Shown: in pieces, positions 26,445 to 36,119 of the stretch
How the letters are laid out: every line of letters begins with the position of its first letter
How positions within the stretch are numbered: position 1 is the first letter of the stretch
Origin: Cupriavidus sp. MP-37
GTDB lineage: Bacteria; Pseudomonadota; Gammaproteobacteria; Burkholderiales; Burkholderiaceae
Assembly: GCF_020618415.1 (NCBI RefSeq)
Contig: NZ_CP085344.1
Location: 3,551,977-3,615,976 of the forward strand
DNA: 64,000 bases
Direction: 5' to 3'
Made by a program: the position numbers and the translations under genes
Notes under the pieces: generated by a model
Seen by the model: only the letters and a program-made list of their open reading frames with translations
What the model was told of the DNA's origin: nothing
Databases searched by the model: none

Positions 26445-27188
26445 TCAGGGAACCAGGTCGGGAGTATCGAGATTGCCGTTCTGCGCGCCGGCGCAGGCCT
26501 GCCGGCACAGCGTGGACAGCTCCTGGTCCAGCTCGGCCATCGGGCGCGGCACGTAGCCGTGGCGCAGCGCCGGAGAGAACTTCAGGGTATCGATGAAGGC
26601 GTCGGACAGGCGCTCGGCATTGGCGTCGAGGTTGAAGTCCTGCGGCGAGAACAGCCAGTGCGCCAGCACCCCGCCAACCGCGGCATGGAAGGCGTTGACG
26701 GCCAGGTCCAGGTCCAGGTCGGCGGGCAGCTGACCGCGCTCCACCGCCAGGCGCAGGTGTTCGCGCATCTTGACCAGGCCGTCCTGGTGCGACTGGCGCT
26801 GGCGCTCGAAGATGGCGCCGTTGTCCTGCACCATTTCGCACTTGTGGAAGATGATCTCGAAGACCCGGCGCCAGCGCGGGTTGATCACGGTCTGGCGCAT
26901 CACATAGGCGCAGATGTCGCGGATGCCGCCGAGCGGGTCTTCCTGGCGCGCCAGCCGCTCCGGCTCGATCAGCGCTTCTACCGGCAGATGGACGCGGTCG
27001 CACATGGCGGCGAACACGTCGCTCTTGTTCTTGAAGTGCCAGTAGATGGCGCCGCGGGTGACCCCCGCCGCCTCGGCAATATCGGCCAGCGACGGGCGTG
27101 CCACGCCGCGGGCGTGGAACACGGCCTCGGCCGCGTCGAGTATCCGGTGGCGCGTTTCAAGCGCCTCTTCCTTGGTGCGTCTGACCAT
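26445..27188 (-). CDS. TetR-family repressor, AcrR/TtgR-like
   Basis: A 247-residue transcriptional repressor. The N-terminal helix-turn-helix is clear (TRHRILDAAEAVFHARGV, then SLADIAEAAGVTRGAIYWHF), matching AcrR/TtgR/MexR-like pump repressors where ligand binding to the C-terminal domain releases DNA. ATG 27188 is chosen because the conserved domain starts at MVRRTKEEALETRH. The gene is divergent from the AcrAB-OprM-type pump genes, and an AcrR-like operator lies in the spacer, so it very probably represses that pump. It is about 30 residues longer than AcrR at the C terminus. Confidence 0.85.
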   Translation of the reverse strand: MVRRTKEEALETRHRILDAAEAVFHARGVARPSLADIAEAAGVTRGAIYWHFKNKSDVFAAMCDRVHLPVEALIEPERLARQEDPLGGIRDICAYVMRQTVINPRWRRVFEIIFHKCEMVQDNGAIFERQRQSHQDGLVKMREHLRLAVERGQLPADLDLDLAVNAFHAAVGGVLAHWLFSPQDFNLDANAERLSDAFIDTLKFSPALRHGYVPRPMAELDQELSTLCRQACAGAQNGNLDTPDLVP

Positions 27189-27511
27189 GATTGTCTCTGG
27201 TACCGGCGGCATGGCGCGATCTGCGCGCATGGCCGGCCTGGTTGTTCTCTCCCGGATGCGGCTGCCATGGCAGCCGCACATGCCGGCGGCGTGGGCCCGC
27301 GGCGGGTCGTTGTCATCACATGATGGGCATTGCCAAGCTTGCGAGCCGACACGACGGCGCGCATCCTAACCCGAGCCGGCGGTTCGCGCCCTGATCCCGG
27401 GTGGATTGCACGTATTTCGTACCGATCCGATCGATGGAGCGGCATGGTTTTGCGTCTTGCCGTGCCTTTTTGCGCAGGTTGTGCGTCGAAAGGCCCTTTC
27501 GCAACATCAAC

Positions 27512-27541
27512 TTAACATACATGCTTGAATGTATATATAAT
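27512..27541 (+). promoter_or_regulatory. Pump promoter with embedded AcrR-type operator
   Basis: A sigma-70 promoter is formed by TTAACA (27512-27517), an 18-base spacer and TATAAT (27536-27541). The spacer holds the inverted repeat ATACAT-GCTTGA-ATGTAT (27517-27534). From memory of the E. coli acrAB operator, the 20-base block 27516-27535 matches it at 16 positions. Repressor binding here would block RNA polymerase directly. The remaining spacer from 27189 to 27806 has no gene; the predicted transcript leader is about 255 bases long. Confidence 0.72.
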
Positions 27542-27806
27542 ATGCGCTTGCCCGGCATTCGGCCAGCCGCCCTCTGTGACCTACCCAGCACGGCGGGCGC
27601 CCCTGCCGCAGGCCAGCCGGTCAATTTATCCAGTCGTTACATAAAAGCCACCGTTCGTCGCAATCGTCACCGCGACGCCGCGATTTGTGGCTAGCATCAC
27701 GCTTTTGCCCGCCGCAAAGCCTTGCGGCGCGCCATGTCGTACTCGTTTGTCCGATGACAGCCCGGGGCGGCACGGCGAATCTCAAATTGCCATCATGGGG
27801 TTATCG

Positions 27807-29057
27807 ATGAGGAAGTCCCAACGTATCAGTTGCGTTGCAGCCTATGCACTAGCGGCCCTGTCGGCCGTGGCGCTGTCCGCCTGCGGCGACAAGAAGGCCG
27901 AGGGCGCTGCCCCGCCGCCGCCGGAAGTGGGCGTGGTCACCGTGACGCCGTCGCCGGTCGCCGTGGTCAATGAACTGCCGGGCCGCCTGGAAGGCGTGCG
28001 CACGGCCGAAGTGCGGGCGCGCGTCGAAGGCATCGTGCTGTCGCGCAACTACACCGAAGGCGGCGAAGTGAAGGCCGGCCAGGTCATGTTCCGCATCGAC
28101 CCCGCGCCCTACCAGGCCGAGCTGGCGTCGGCCCAGGCCGCGCTGCAGCGCGCCGAAGCCAACGCCGTGTCGGCGCGCCTGAAGGCCGACCGCTACAAGC
28201 CGCTGGTGGCGGTCAACGCGGTCAGCAAGCAGGAGTACGACGACGCCGTCGCCGCCGCCGGCCAGGCCAACGCCGACGTGGCCTCGGCCAAGGCCGCGGT
28301 GCGCACCGCCCAGATCAACCTGGGCTACACCACCGTGACCGCGCCGATCAGCGGCCGCGCCGGCCGTGCGCTGGTGACCGAAGGCGCGCTGGTGGGCAAG
28401 GGCGAGGCGACCAAGCTGGCGCTGGTGGAGCAGGTCGACCCGATGTGGGTCACCTTCACCCAGCCCGCCTCCGAAGTCACGCGCCTGCGCCGCGCCATCG
28501 AGTCCGGCGCGGTCAAGGGGCTGAACGGCGGCGCCAAGGTGCATCTGTTCGTCGAGGACGGGCGCGAGTATGCGCAGACCGGCAAGCTGCTGTTCTCCGA
28601 CATGACCGTCGACCCGACCACCGGCGCGATCACGCTGCGCGCGCAGTTCCCCAACCCGAACCGCGAACTGCTGTCGGGCACCTTCGTGCGCGTGAAGATC
28701 GAGCAGGGCGTCGATGAAAACGCCCTGACCGTGCCGCAGCGCGCGCTGATCCGCGGCGCCCAGGGCGCCAGCGTGATGGTGGTGGGTGCCGACGGCAACG
28801 TCGCGGCGGTGCCGGTCAAGGCGCCGCAGGCGATCGGTGACCGCTGGATCGTGACCGAAGGCCTGAAGGGCGGCGAGAAGGTGATCGTCGAGGGCCTGCA
28901 GAAGGTCAAGGTGGGCGCGCCGGCCAAGGCCGTGCCGTTCGTGCAGGCGGGTGCCTCGGCACCGGCCGCGACCCCGGCTGCGGCTTCCGCCGCTCCCGCC
29001 TCGGCGCCCAAGGCCGAAGCGAAGCAGGAAGGGAAGGCCGAGGGCAAGCAAGGCTGA
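27807..29057 (+). CDS. acrA: RND efflux adaptor lipoprotein (AcrA/MexA-like)
   Basis: The periplasmic adaptor of a tripartite multidrug pump. The 416-residue precursor carries a lipobox LSAC with lipidated Cys26, then the barrel-sandwich half EVRARVEGIVLSRNYTEGGEV, an alpha-hairpin, the second half TVTAPISGRAGRALVTEGALV, a beta-barrel and membrane-proximal domain, and an Ala/Glu/Lys-rich tail. ATG 27807 with GGGG six bases upstream gives a compact lipoprotein signal; an in-frame ATG at 27795 would add four residues. It is the first gene of an adaptor-permease-channel operon divergent from a TetR repressor. Confidence 0.9.
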   Translation: MRKSQRISCVAAYALAALSAVALSACGDKKAEGAAPPPPEVGVVTVTPSPVAVVNELPGRLEGVRTAEVRARVEGIVLSRNYTEGGEVKAGQVMFRIDPAPYQAELASAQAALQRAEANAVSARLKADRYKPLVAVNAVSKQEYDDAVAAAGQANADVASAKAAVRTAQINLGYTTVTAPISGRAGRALVTEGALVGKGEATKLALVEQVDPMWVTFTQPASEVTRLRRAIESGAVKGLNGGAKVHLFVEDGREYAQTGKLLFSDMTVDPTTGAITLRAQFPNPNRELLSGTFVRVKIEQGVDENALTVPQRALIRGAQGASVMVVGADGNVAAVPVKAPQAIGDRWIVTEGLKGGEKVIVEGLQKVKVGAPAKAVPFVQAGASAPAATPAAASAAPASAPKAEAKQEGKAEGKQG

Positions 29058-29129
29058 ACACCGCCGGGCCGCGGCGGCTGATGCCGGCCGCCGCGGCACA
29101 CAGGGCTAGACAAAGAGGGAGCCAGTCTT

Positions 29130-32100
29130 ATGGCCAAGTTTTTTATCGACCGGCCGGTGTTCGCGTGGGTGCTCGCGCTGATCATCGTGCTGGGCGGCAT
29201 ATTGTCGATCCTGCAGTTGCCGATCGCGCAATATCCGAACATCGCCCCGCCGACGATCTCGGTCACCGCCACCTATCCGGGTGCGTCGGCCAAGACGCTG
29301 GAGGATTCCGTCACTTCGGTGATCGAGCAGGAGCTTAACGGCGCCCCCAACCTGCTCTACTACAGCTCGACCAGCGAGTCGTCCGGCCTGGCCAGCATCA
29401 CCATCGCCTTTGCGCCGGGCTCGAACGTCGACCTGAACTCGGTCGAGGTGCAGAACCGCCTCAAGCGCGTGGAAGCGCGCCTGCCGGCGGAAGTGCGCCA
29501 GCAGGGCGTGCGCGTCGACAAGGCCGGGAACAACTACATGATGTTCCTCACCGTGTCGTCCAAGTCCGGCACGGCCAGCGCGATCCAGCTCGGCAACTAC
29601 GTCTCGGCGCAGGTGATCGACTCGATCCGCCGCGTGCCCGGCGTGGGCCAGGCCGACCTGTTCGGCACCGAGTACGCCATGCGGATCTGGCTGGACCCGG
29701 CCAAGCTGACCGGCTTCAACCTGACCCCGACCGACGTCACCGCCGCGGTGGGCGAGCAGAACATCCAGGTCGCCGTGGGCGAGCTGGGCGGCACGCCGTC
29801 GCCCAAGGGCACCGAGCTCAACGCCACCGTCACCACCGAAAGCCGCCTGACCACGCCGGAGCAGTTCGGCAACATCCTGCTGCGCACCAACCCGGACGGG
29901 TCGTCGGTGCGCATCAAGGACGTCGGCCGCGTGGAACTGGGCGGGGCCGACTACTCGACCCAGGCCCGCACCAACGGCAAGCCGTCGGCGGCCATCGCCA
30001 TCAAGCTGGCCCCGACCGGCAACGCGCTCGCCACCGCCACCGCGGTGCGCGCCAAGATGGAAGAGCTGGCCAAGAACTTCCCGGCGGACTACGAGTACTC
30101 GGTGCCGTACGACACCTCGGCCTTCGTCAAGATCTCGATCGAGGAAGTGATCAAGACCCTGCTCGAAGCCGTGGTGCTGGTGTTCCTGGTGATGTACCTG
30201 TTCCTGCAGAACTTCCGCGCCACCATCATCCCGACGCTGGTGGTGCCTATCGCGCTGCTGGGTACGTTCGGCGCGCTGCTGGCGTTCGGCTTCTCGATCA
30301 ACGTGCTGACCATGTTCGGCATGGTGCTGGCCATCGGTATCCTGGTGGACGATGCCATCGTGGTGGTCGAGAACGTCGAACGCATCATGAGCGAGGAAGG
30401 ACTGTCGCCACGCGAAGCCACGCGCAAGGCCATGGGCCAGATCACCGGCGCCATCGTCGGCATCACGCTGGTGCTGACCGCGGTGTTCATCCCGATGGCG
30501 TTCTTCTCGGGCTCGGTGGGCAACATCTACCGCCAGTTCTCGCTGTCGCTGATCGCCTCGATGGCGTTCTCGGCGCTGCTGGCGCTGACGCTGACCCCGG
30601 CGCTGTGCGCGACGCTGCTCAAGCCGGTCGAGGCTGGCCATCACCACGAGAAGAAGGGCTTCTTCGGCTGGTTCAACCGCACCTTCGCCACGGCGTCGAC
30701 CGGCTACCAGGGCGTGGTCGCGCGCATCCTCAAGCGCACCGGCCGCTACCTGATCATCTACGCGGTCATCATCGCCGGCGTGGTGGTGCTGTTCCAGCGC
30801 CTGCCGTCGTCGTTCCTGCCCGACGAAGACCAGGGCTACATGATCACCGTGGTGCAGCTGCCCAACGGCGCCACCCAGGACCGTACCATCGGCGTGCTCA
30901 AGCAGATCGAGGACTACTACCTGCAGAAGGAAAGCAAGGTGGTGGACCAGATGATCACGGTGGCGGGCTTCTCGTTCTTCGGCCGCGGCCAGAACGGCGG
31001 TATCGCGTTCGTGCGCCTGAAGGACTGGAAGGAACGCACCGGCGAGGGCGAGACCGCGCAGGACCTGGTCGGCCGTGCCTTCGGCGCGCTGTCGTTCATC
31101 AAGGACGCGATCATCTTCCCGCTGAATCCGCCGGCGATTTCCGAACTGGGCAACTCCTCGGGCTTTGACTTCCGCCTGCAGGACCGCACCGGCCAGGGCC
31201 ACGCCAAGCTGATGGAAGCGCGCAACATGATGCTCGGCATGGCCGCGCAGAGCCCGGTGCTGATGGGCGTGCGCCCGGAAGGCCAGGAAGACGCGCCGCA
31301 GCTGCAGATCGACATCGACCGCGAGAAGGCCAAGGCGCTCGGCGTGAGCGTGGCGAGCATCAACTCGACGCTGTCGATCGCGTTCGGCTCCAACTACGTC
31401 AACGACTTCATCTATGAAGGCCGGGTGCGCAAGGTGATCGTGCAGGCCGAGGGCGCCGACCGCCGCCTGCCGGACGACCTGACCAAGCTGCGCGTGCGCA
31501 ACAGCAACGGCGACATGGTGGCGTTCGCGGCGTTCGCGACCTCCAAGTGGGTGATGGGCTCGCCGCGCCTGGAGCGCTACAACGGCATGCCGGCGGTCAA
31601 GCTGGCGGGCCAGGCCGCGCCGGGCCGCAGTACCGGCGAAGCCATGCGCGTGATGGAGGAGAACTTCGCCAAGCTGCCGCCGGGCTTCGGCTTCGAGTGG
31701 TCCGGACAGTCGTACGAAGAACGCCTGGCCGGCTCGCAGGAACCGATCCTGTACACGCTGTCGCTGATCATCGTGTTCCTGTGCCTGGCCGCGCTGTATG
31801 AGAGCTGGTCGATCCCGTTCTCGGTGCTGCTGGTGGTGCCGCTGGGCGTGCTCGGTGCGCTGCTGGGTGTGACGCTGCGCGGCATGCCCAACGACGTGTA
31901 CTTCAAGGTGGGCCTGATCGCCACCATCGGCCTGTCGGCGAAGAACGCCATCCTGATCGTGGAATTCGCCAAGGACCTGCAGGCGCAGGGCAAGGGCCTG
32001 ATCGAAGCCACGCTGGAAGCGGTGCACCTGCGCTTCCGCCCGATCCTGATGACGTCGATGGCGTTCATCCTGGGCGTGCTGCCGCTGGCGATCGCCACCG

Positions 32101-32282
32101 GCGCGGGCTCGGGCAGCCAGCGCGCCATCGGTACCGGCGTGATGGGCGGAATGATCACGGCCACGGTGCTGGCGATCTTCCTGGTGCCGGTGTTCTTCGT
32201 GGTGGTGCGCAAGCGCTTCAAGGGCAGTGCCCGCCAGCGCATGCTGGACCAGAAGTGGCACGACCCCCAAGAGGAAATCTGA
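29130..32282 (+). CDS. acrB: RND multidrug efflux permease (AcrB/MexB-like)
   Basis: A 1050-residue proton-antiporting RND permease, one residue longer than E. coli AcrB. Proton-relay residues fall at the same numbers: Asp407 and Asp408 in [14 protein letters not shown] and Lys938 (AcrB Lys940) in [16 protein letters not shown]. The N terminus [18 protein letters not shown] and the [16 protein letters not shown] segment are those of the AcrB/MexB branch. It lies 72 bases after the adaptor gene with GGGAGCC upstream. The intact relay and complete operon indicate a working multidrug pump; the substrate range is not readable. Confidence 0.93.
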   Translation: MAKFFIDRPVFAWVLALIIVLGGILSILQLPIAQYPNIAPPTISVTATYPGASAKTLEDSVTSVIEQELNGAPNLLYYSSTSESSGLASITIAFAPGSNVDLNSVEVQNRLKRVEARLPAEVRQQGVRVDKAGNNYMMFLTVSSKSGTASAIQLGNYVSAQVIDSIRRVPGVGQADLFGTEYAMRIWLDPAKLTGFNLTPTDVTAAVGEQNIQVAVGELGGTPSPKGTELNATVTTESRLTTPEQFGNILLRTNPDGSSVRIKDVGRVELGGADYSTQARTNGKPSAAIAIKLAPTGNALATATAVRAKMEELAKNFPADYEYSVPYDTSAFVKISIEEVIKTLLEAVVLVFLVMYLFLQNFRATIIPTLVVPIALLGTFGALLAFGFSINVLTMFGMVLAIGILVDDAIVVVENVERIMSEEGLSPREATRKAMGQITGAIVGITLVLTAVFIPMAFFSGSVGNIYRQFSLSLIASMAFSALLALTLTPALCATLLKPVEAGHHHEKKGFFGWFNRTFATASTGYQGVVARILKRTGRYLIIYAVIIAGVVVLFQRLPSSFLPDEDQGYMITVVQLPNGATQDRTIGVLKQIEDYYLQKESKVVDQMITVAGFSFFGRGQNGGIAFVRLKDWKERTGEGETAQDLVGRAFGALSFIKDAIIFPLNPPAISELGNSSGFDFRLQDRTGQGHAKLMEARNMMLGMAAQSPVLMGVRPEGQEDAPQLQIDIDREKAKALGVSVASINSTLSIAFGSNYVNDFIYEGRVRKVIVQAEGADRRLPDDLTKLRVRNSNGDMVAFAAFATSKWVMGSPRLERYNGMPAVKLAGQAAPGRSTGEAMRVMEENFAKLPPGFGFEWSGQSYEERLAGSQEPILYTLSLIIVFLCLAALYESWSIPFSVLLVVPLGVLGALLGVTLRGMPNDVYFKVGLIATIGLSAKNAILIVEFAKDLQAQGKGLIEATLEAVHLRFRPILMTSMAFILGVLPLAIATGAGSGSQRAIGTGVMGGMITATVLAIFLVPVFFVVVRKRFKGSARQRMLDQKWHDPQEEI

Positions 32283-32284
32283 AC

Positions 32285-33772
32285 ATGACCAAGACTCTGA
32301 CCACACTGCTGCTGGTGGCCGGCGTTCTGACGGGGTGCACGCTGGCGCCCCACTATGACCGCCCTGCCCCGCCGGTGGCAGACAGCTTCCCGACGGCGCC
32401 CGAAGGCTATGCCACCGCCGAGGTGAAGAGCGGCGAAACCCGCCGCGCCGCCGACATCGGCTGGCGCGAGTTCTTCCGCGACCCGCGCCTGCAGGCGCTG
32501 ATCGCGACCTCGCTGGAAAACAACCGCGACCTGCGCACCGCGGCGCTGCGCATCGAGGAAGCGCGCGCGCTGTACCAGGTGCAGCGCGCCGACCTGCTGC
32601 CCACGGTCAACGCCAACGCCGGCTACACCCGCGCCCGCACCTCGGCCGCGCAGGCGGCCACGGCGCTGGGCCAGCCCGGCGTGACCGAGATCTACGAAGC
32701 GGGCCTGGGGATCTCGTCGTACGAGCTCGATTTCTTCGGGCGCGTGCGCAGCCTGTCCAATGCCGCGCTGGCGCAGTACTTCGCCACCGAAGAGGCGCGT
32801 CGCTCGGCGCAGATCTCGCTGGTGTCGGAAGTGGCCAAGGCCTACCTGGCCGAACGTTCCTACGCCGAGCAGTACGAGATTGCCCGCGACACGCTGAAGG
32901 CGCGCGAAAGCACCTATGGCCTGGCCAGGCAGCGTTTCGAGGCGGGCGCCACCTCGGCACTGGACCTGCGCGACAACGAGTCGCTGGTGGCCCAGGCCCG
33001 CGTCGCCGCGGCGCAGTTGGCGCGCCAGCGCGCGCAGGCGCACAACGCGCTCGAGGTGCTGGTGGGCAAGCCCATCGGCACCATCGAGAACCTGCCCGAG
33101 CCGATGCGCCTGTCGGACGAGCGCATCATCAGCGATATCCCGCCGGGGCTGCCGTCGGACCTGCTCGAGCAGCGTCCCGATATCCGCCAGGCCGAGCAGC
33201 TGCTGCTGTCGGCCAACGCCAATATCGGCGCGGCGCGCGCGGCGTTCTTCCCGCGCATCACGCTGACCGCCAGCGGCGGCACCATCAGCCCGACGTTCTC
33301 GGGGCTGTTCGATGCCGGCACACGCGCGTGGTCGTTCGCGCCGCAGCTGGTGCTGCCGATCTTCGACTTTGGCCGCAATATTTCCAACCTGGACCTGGCC
33401 AACGTGCGCAAGAACATCCAGGTCGCCAACTACGAGAAGACCATCCAGACGGCCTTCGCGGAAGTGGCCGACGCGCTGGTGGCGCGCGGCACGCTGGAAG
33501 ACCAGGTGTCCGGACAGGAAGCGGTGCGCAACGCCGAAGCCGCGCGCTACGAGCTGGCGCGGCTGCGCTTCCGCAGCGGCGTGTCGAGCTACCTGGATGA
33601 GCTCGATGCACAGCGCCAGCTGTTCACCGCGGAGCAGGCGCTGGTGCAGGCGCGGCAACTGCGGCTGAACAATGCGATCGATCTGTACCGGTCGCTGGGC
33701 GGCGGGTTGCAGGAGAGCAGTGCGGTGGCGCAGCAGGGTACGGCGGCCGGGCAAGGAACGGTGACGCAGTAA
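32285..33772 (+). CDS. oprM: Outer-membrane efflux channel lipoprotein (OprM/NodT family)
   Basis: The trimeric outer-membrane factor of the pump. The 495-residue precursor has a lipobox LTGC (Cys18) followed by TLAPHYDRPAPPVADSFP, the usual OprM-type N-terminal linker, two repeated OEP domains with long coiled-coil helices (SLENNRDLRTAALRIEEARA and its later equivalent), and the strand region PTVNANAGYTRART. It starts 2 bases after the permease stop, so translation is coupled. As the only outer-membrane factor in the window, it may also serve the MdtAB-like pump at 1.9-6.3 kb. Confidence 0.9.
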   Translation: MTKTLTTLLLVAGVLTGCTLAPHYDRPAPPVADSFPTAPEGYATAEVKSGETRRAADIGWREFFRDPRLQALIATSLENNRDLRTAALRIEEARALYQVQRADLLPTVNANAGYTRARTSAAQAATALGQPGVTEIYEAGLGISSYELDFFGRVRSLSNAALAQYFATEEARRSAQISLVSEVAKAYLAERSYAEQYEIARDTLKARESTYGLARQRFEAGATSALDLRDNESLVAQARVAAAQLARQRAQAHNALEVLVGKPIGTIENLPEPMRLSDERIISDIPPGLPSDLLEQRPDIRQAEQLLLSANANIGAARAAFFPRITLTASGGTISPTFSGLFDAGTRAWSFAPQLVLPIFDFGRNISNLDLANVRKNIQVANYEKTIQTAFAEVADALVARGTLEDQVSGQEAVRNAEAARYELARLRFRSGVSSYLDELDAQRQLFTAEQALVQARQLRLNNAIDLYRSLGGGLQESSAVAQQGTAAGQGTVTQ

Positions 33773-33790
33773 CGCGGCATCGCTTGCCGA

Positions 33791-33824
33791 GGGTTTGCTC
33801 CCCTCTCCCGCTTGCGGGAGAGGG
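33791..33824 (+). repeat. Dispersed palindromic repeat, single unit
   Basis: One truncated unit, GGTTTGCTCC followed by the perfect hairpin CCCTCTCCCGC..GCGGGAGAGGG (33801-33824), lies between the convergent oprM and ompW-like genes, directly before a classic terminator. Confidence 0.72.
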
Positions 33825-33855
33825 AGTACACCCGCAGCGGTTTATGCGACTGAAG

Positions 33856-33882
33856 CCAGTGGTCTCGCCACTGGTTTTTTTT
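33856..33882 (+). terminator. Rho-independent terminator of the acrAB-oprM operon
   Basis: The stem CCAGTGG/CCACTGG with loop TCTCG (33856-33874) is followed by eight T residues (33875-33882). It ends transcription from the oprM side and lies 5 bases before the stop of the converging OmpW-like gene. Confidence 0.85.
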
Positions 33883-33887
33883 CGTCC

Positions 33888-34727
33888 TCAGAACTTGTAC
33901 GAAGCCGCCAAAAAGAACACCAGCGGATTCGGCTCCAGCTTCGTCTTCGAAGTCGACAGCACCGTGCCGTTGGCCGCCTTGATCGTCATCGTCGACGTCG
34001 TCTTGAGCGGAATGTAGGTCACCGCCGCCGTCAGCCCCCAGTGTTCGTCGAAGTTATAGGTGCCGCCGATATTGAACACCGGTGCCCACGACGACGACGC
34101 ATCGGCGCTGACCGAAGTCGGTCCCGGAATGCCCGCGCCCGCCGCCAGGATGGCGCCGAGGTTGTTGTTGACCGAGCTGGCGAAGGCCGGATTGACTTCG
34201 ATGTTGGTAAAGAAGTTGTACGAGACCCCGAGCCCCAGGAACGGCCGGAAGCGCGTGCCCGGCTCCAGGAAGTGGTACTGCACCATCGCCGCCGGGCTCC
34301 ACTGGCGCGCCTTGGTAATGATCGGGTTCAGCGACGGGTCGCCCAGGCTCTGGCGGCCGAGCGCGCCGGCCGGTCCGGGCGGGATCAGTTCGCCGTGGCC
34401 ATAGAGCTTGAACTCGGGCGGGATGCCGCCCACCGCGGTGATGGCGATATGGTCTGTGACGAAGTGGCTGAAGGTCAGCCCCAGCGTATTGGCGTTGGAC
34501 GAAGAGATGCTGCTGCCCGGCGCGGTGAAGCTGGACGGCAGCCCGAGCGGATAGTTGATCGGCACGTCCAGCAGCGAGGTGGTGAGCGGGTCGCTCTGGC
34601 CGTGGGTCCGGATATGGAACCAGCCGGCCGAGACCACGTTGTCGCCCTTCTTCTGGGCGTGGGCAGGCAGGGCGATGCTGGCCAGCGCGGCCAGCACCAG
34701 CGCAAGCGTCAGGTGCAAGGTCTTCAT
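33888..34727 (-). CDS. OmpW-family outer membrane protein
   Basis: A 279-residue protein with a signal peptide cleaved after PAHA and a mature beta-rich sequence ending in the outer-membrane signal SYKF. NVVSAGWFHIRTHG near the start and the terminal NPLVFFLAASYKF fit OmpW/AlkL, small eight-stranded barrels with a hydrophobic lateral channel; AlkL of Pseudomonas carries alkanes across the outer membrane. It is longer than OmpW (about 210) because of extended loops rich in Gly, Pro and Ser. It lies 81 bases after a DUF2957 lipoprotein gene, probably as the last gene of that set. Import of a hydrophobic substrate is inferred. Confidence 0.75.
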   Translation of the reverse strand: MKTLHLTLALVLAALASIALPAHAQKKGDNVVSAGWFHIRTHGQSDPLTTSLLDVPINYPLGLPSSFTAPGSSISSSNANTLGLTFSHFVTDHIAITAVGGIPPEFKLYGHGELIPPGPAGALGRQSLGDPSLNPIITKARQWSPAAMVQYHFLEPGTRFRPFLGLGVSYNFFTNIEVNPAFASSVNNNLGAILAAGAGIPGPTSVSADASSSWAPVFNIGGTYNFDEHWGLTAAVTYIPLKTTSTMTIKAANGTVLSTSKTKLEPNPLVFFLAASYKF

Positions 34728-34808
34728 GTTGTGTCCCCGGGCAGTGAAGTCACTGGTGATGCATCGATGGAAGCGCCGGGGCTGCGATGGCCCCGGGCCT
34801 GGGCCGGC

Positions 34809-36083
34809 TTATTGCACGAACGCGCCGACGGTGAAGTACGGGCCGTTGTCGCGCTGCTCGAGGAAGCCGAACACGCCGCCGGTGAACATCAGCTTGCCGG
34901 TCGGCGCCGAGCCCGCCGGTGCCTCGCGGCGCGAGGTGCGGACCACGCCCGGCACCTGCTGCGAGAAGTCGAGCCGGTACGGGATCGCCAGCGACGCATC
35001 GGACGGCCGGAACGGATCCATCATGGTCGCGGCGGCGCCGACCAGCGCGGTCACGCGGTAGTTGAAGTTGCTGTCGACGCCGACGTATTCGCCATTGACC
35101 GTGCCCTCGGTGACCGCCACCGCGGGCGCCATCATGCCGATGCCGATCTCGTCGTCGGCGCCCAGCGGCCCGTTGGCGAGCGAGTCGTTGGCATAGCCCA
35201 CGCGGATCATGATCGGCACCAGCTGGCCGCGCAGCTTGCCGACGATCAGGTAGGCCTTGCCGAGCGTGCTGCCCAGCGTGGGCGGCTGGCTCTCGGCCTT
35301 GTAGTTGGTCGACAGCAGTGCGCCGCTGGGCTGCGGCACGAAGTTGTTGCCCTTGCGCTCGCAGCTGTTGGTAGCGTTGTCGCAGACCGTGAACGAGCCG
35401 TCGGCGGCGAGCGCCATGCGGTAGTCCTGCGCCACCAGCTGGAACTGCTTGGACGGCACCTCGTGGAAGCCCAAGCCGTGGTATTGCCCGGCGATCTTCG
35501 ACAGGTCGGTCTCAGTCTGCGCGAAGCCGATGAACTGGAAGTACGGGAAGGTGGTATCGGGCACCGCGCCGGCGCCGAGCACGCCGTTGAACTGGATCCG
35601 CGCACCCGGGATGGTGCCGCCCGCGACGCCTTCGCCGACGAACAGCTTGGCCGGACGGTTGGGATCGAGGCTGGCGCCGCTCAGCTCGAACGCGCACTGG
35701 TTCAGCTTCTCGGTGGGCAGGCCGGTCTCGGCCTTGAGCGTGCCGCGCATCACGTTGAGGCCGTTGGTGGGGTCGCTGCGCGTGGGCTGGACGGTGCCGG
35801 TCTGGCGCGGCACCGACGAATCGAGGAAGGTCACCTGCCAGGTCTTCTGGGTGGTGTCGATCTGCACCTTGACCAGTTCGCCGGAGCCGGTGCCGCCGGT
35901 GAAGGTGGTGTTGTAGTCCAGCGTGGCCGGGCATAGGCGCGTCTGCGCGGCCGTCGGCGTGGCCGGGGCGTCGTCGCCGCCGCCGCCACCGCCGCAGGCG
36001 GCAAGCATGGCGGTGGCGGCCACGGCCAGCGCGCGCGCCGGCACGGTCGATGGGCGCGGCAGGATCGTTCGATTGGGCTGCAT
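34809..36083 (-). CDS. DUF2957 lipoprotein (copy A)
   Basis: A 424-residue predicted lipoprotein: lipobox MLAAC (Cys30) followed by six glycines and DDAPATPT. The mature part is mostly beta-strand with few cysteines and matches the Burkholderiaceae DUF2957 group. Conserved stretches shared with the upstream paralog are LCPATLDYNTTFTGGTGSGELVK near the N terminus, FAQTETDLSKIAGQYHGLGFHEVP in the middle and GTVNGEYVGVDSNFNY later (each shown only in part). No function is known. Position beside a paralog and an OmpW-like channel suggests an outer-membrane or surface role in the same process. Confidence 0.68.
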   Translation of the reverse strand: MQPNRTILPRPSTVPARALAVAATAMLAACGGGGGGDDAPATPTAAQTRLCPATLDYNTTFTGGTGSGELVKVQIDTTQKTWQVTFLDSSVPRQTGTVQPTRSDPTNGLNVMRGTLKAETGLPTEKLNQCAFELSGASLDPNRPAKLFVGEGVAGGTIPGARIQFNGVLGAGAVPDTTFPYFQFIGFAQTETDLSKIAGQYHGLGFHEVPSKQFQLVAQDYRMALAADGSFTVCDNATNSCERKGNNFVPQPSGALLSTNYKAESQPPTLGSTLGKAYLIVGKLRGQLVPIMIRVGYANDSLANGPLGADDEIGIGMMAPAVAVTEGTVNGEYVGVDSNFNYRVTALVGAAATMMDPFRPSDASLAIPYRLDFSQQVPGVVRTSRREAPAGSAPTGKLMFTGGVFGFLEQRDNGPYFTVGAFVQ

Positions 36084-36119
36084 GATTTTGTCTCCTTTAT
36101 GTTTTTGTCAGCGCTGCAA

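Noticed and set aside
27401..27694. Short open frame in the spacer before the pump genes
   Set aside because: It overlaps the promoter and operator, has no ribosome site and shows no protein-like composition.
29106..32306. A 1066-codon open frame opposite the AcrB-like gene
   Set aside because: Same antisense artefact of high GC: composition is dominated by Arg, His, Gln and Asp with no recognisable fold.
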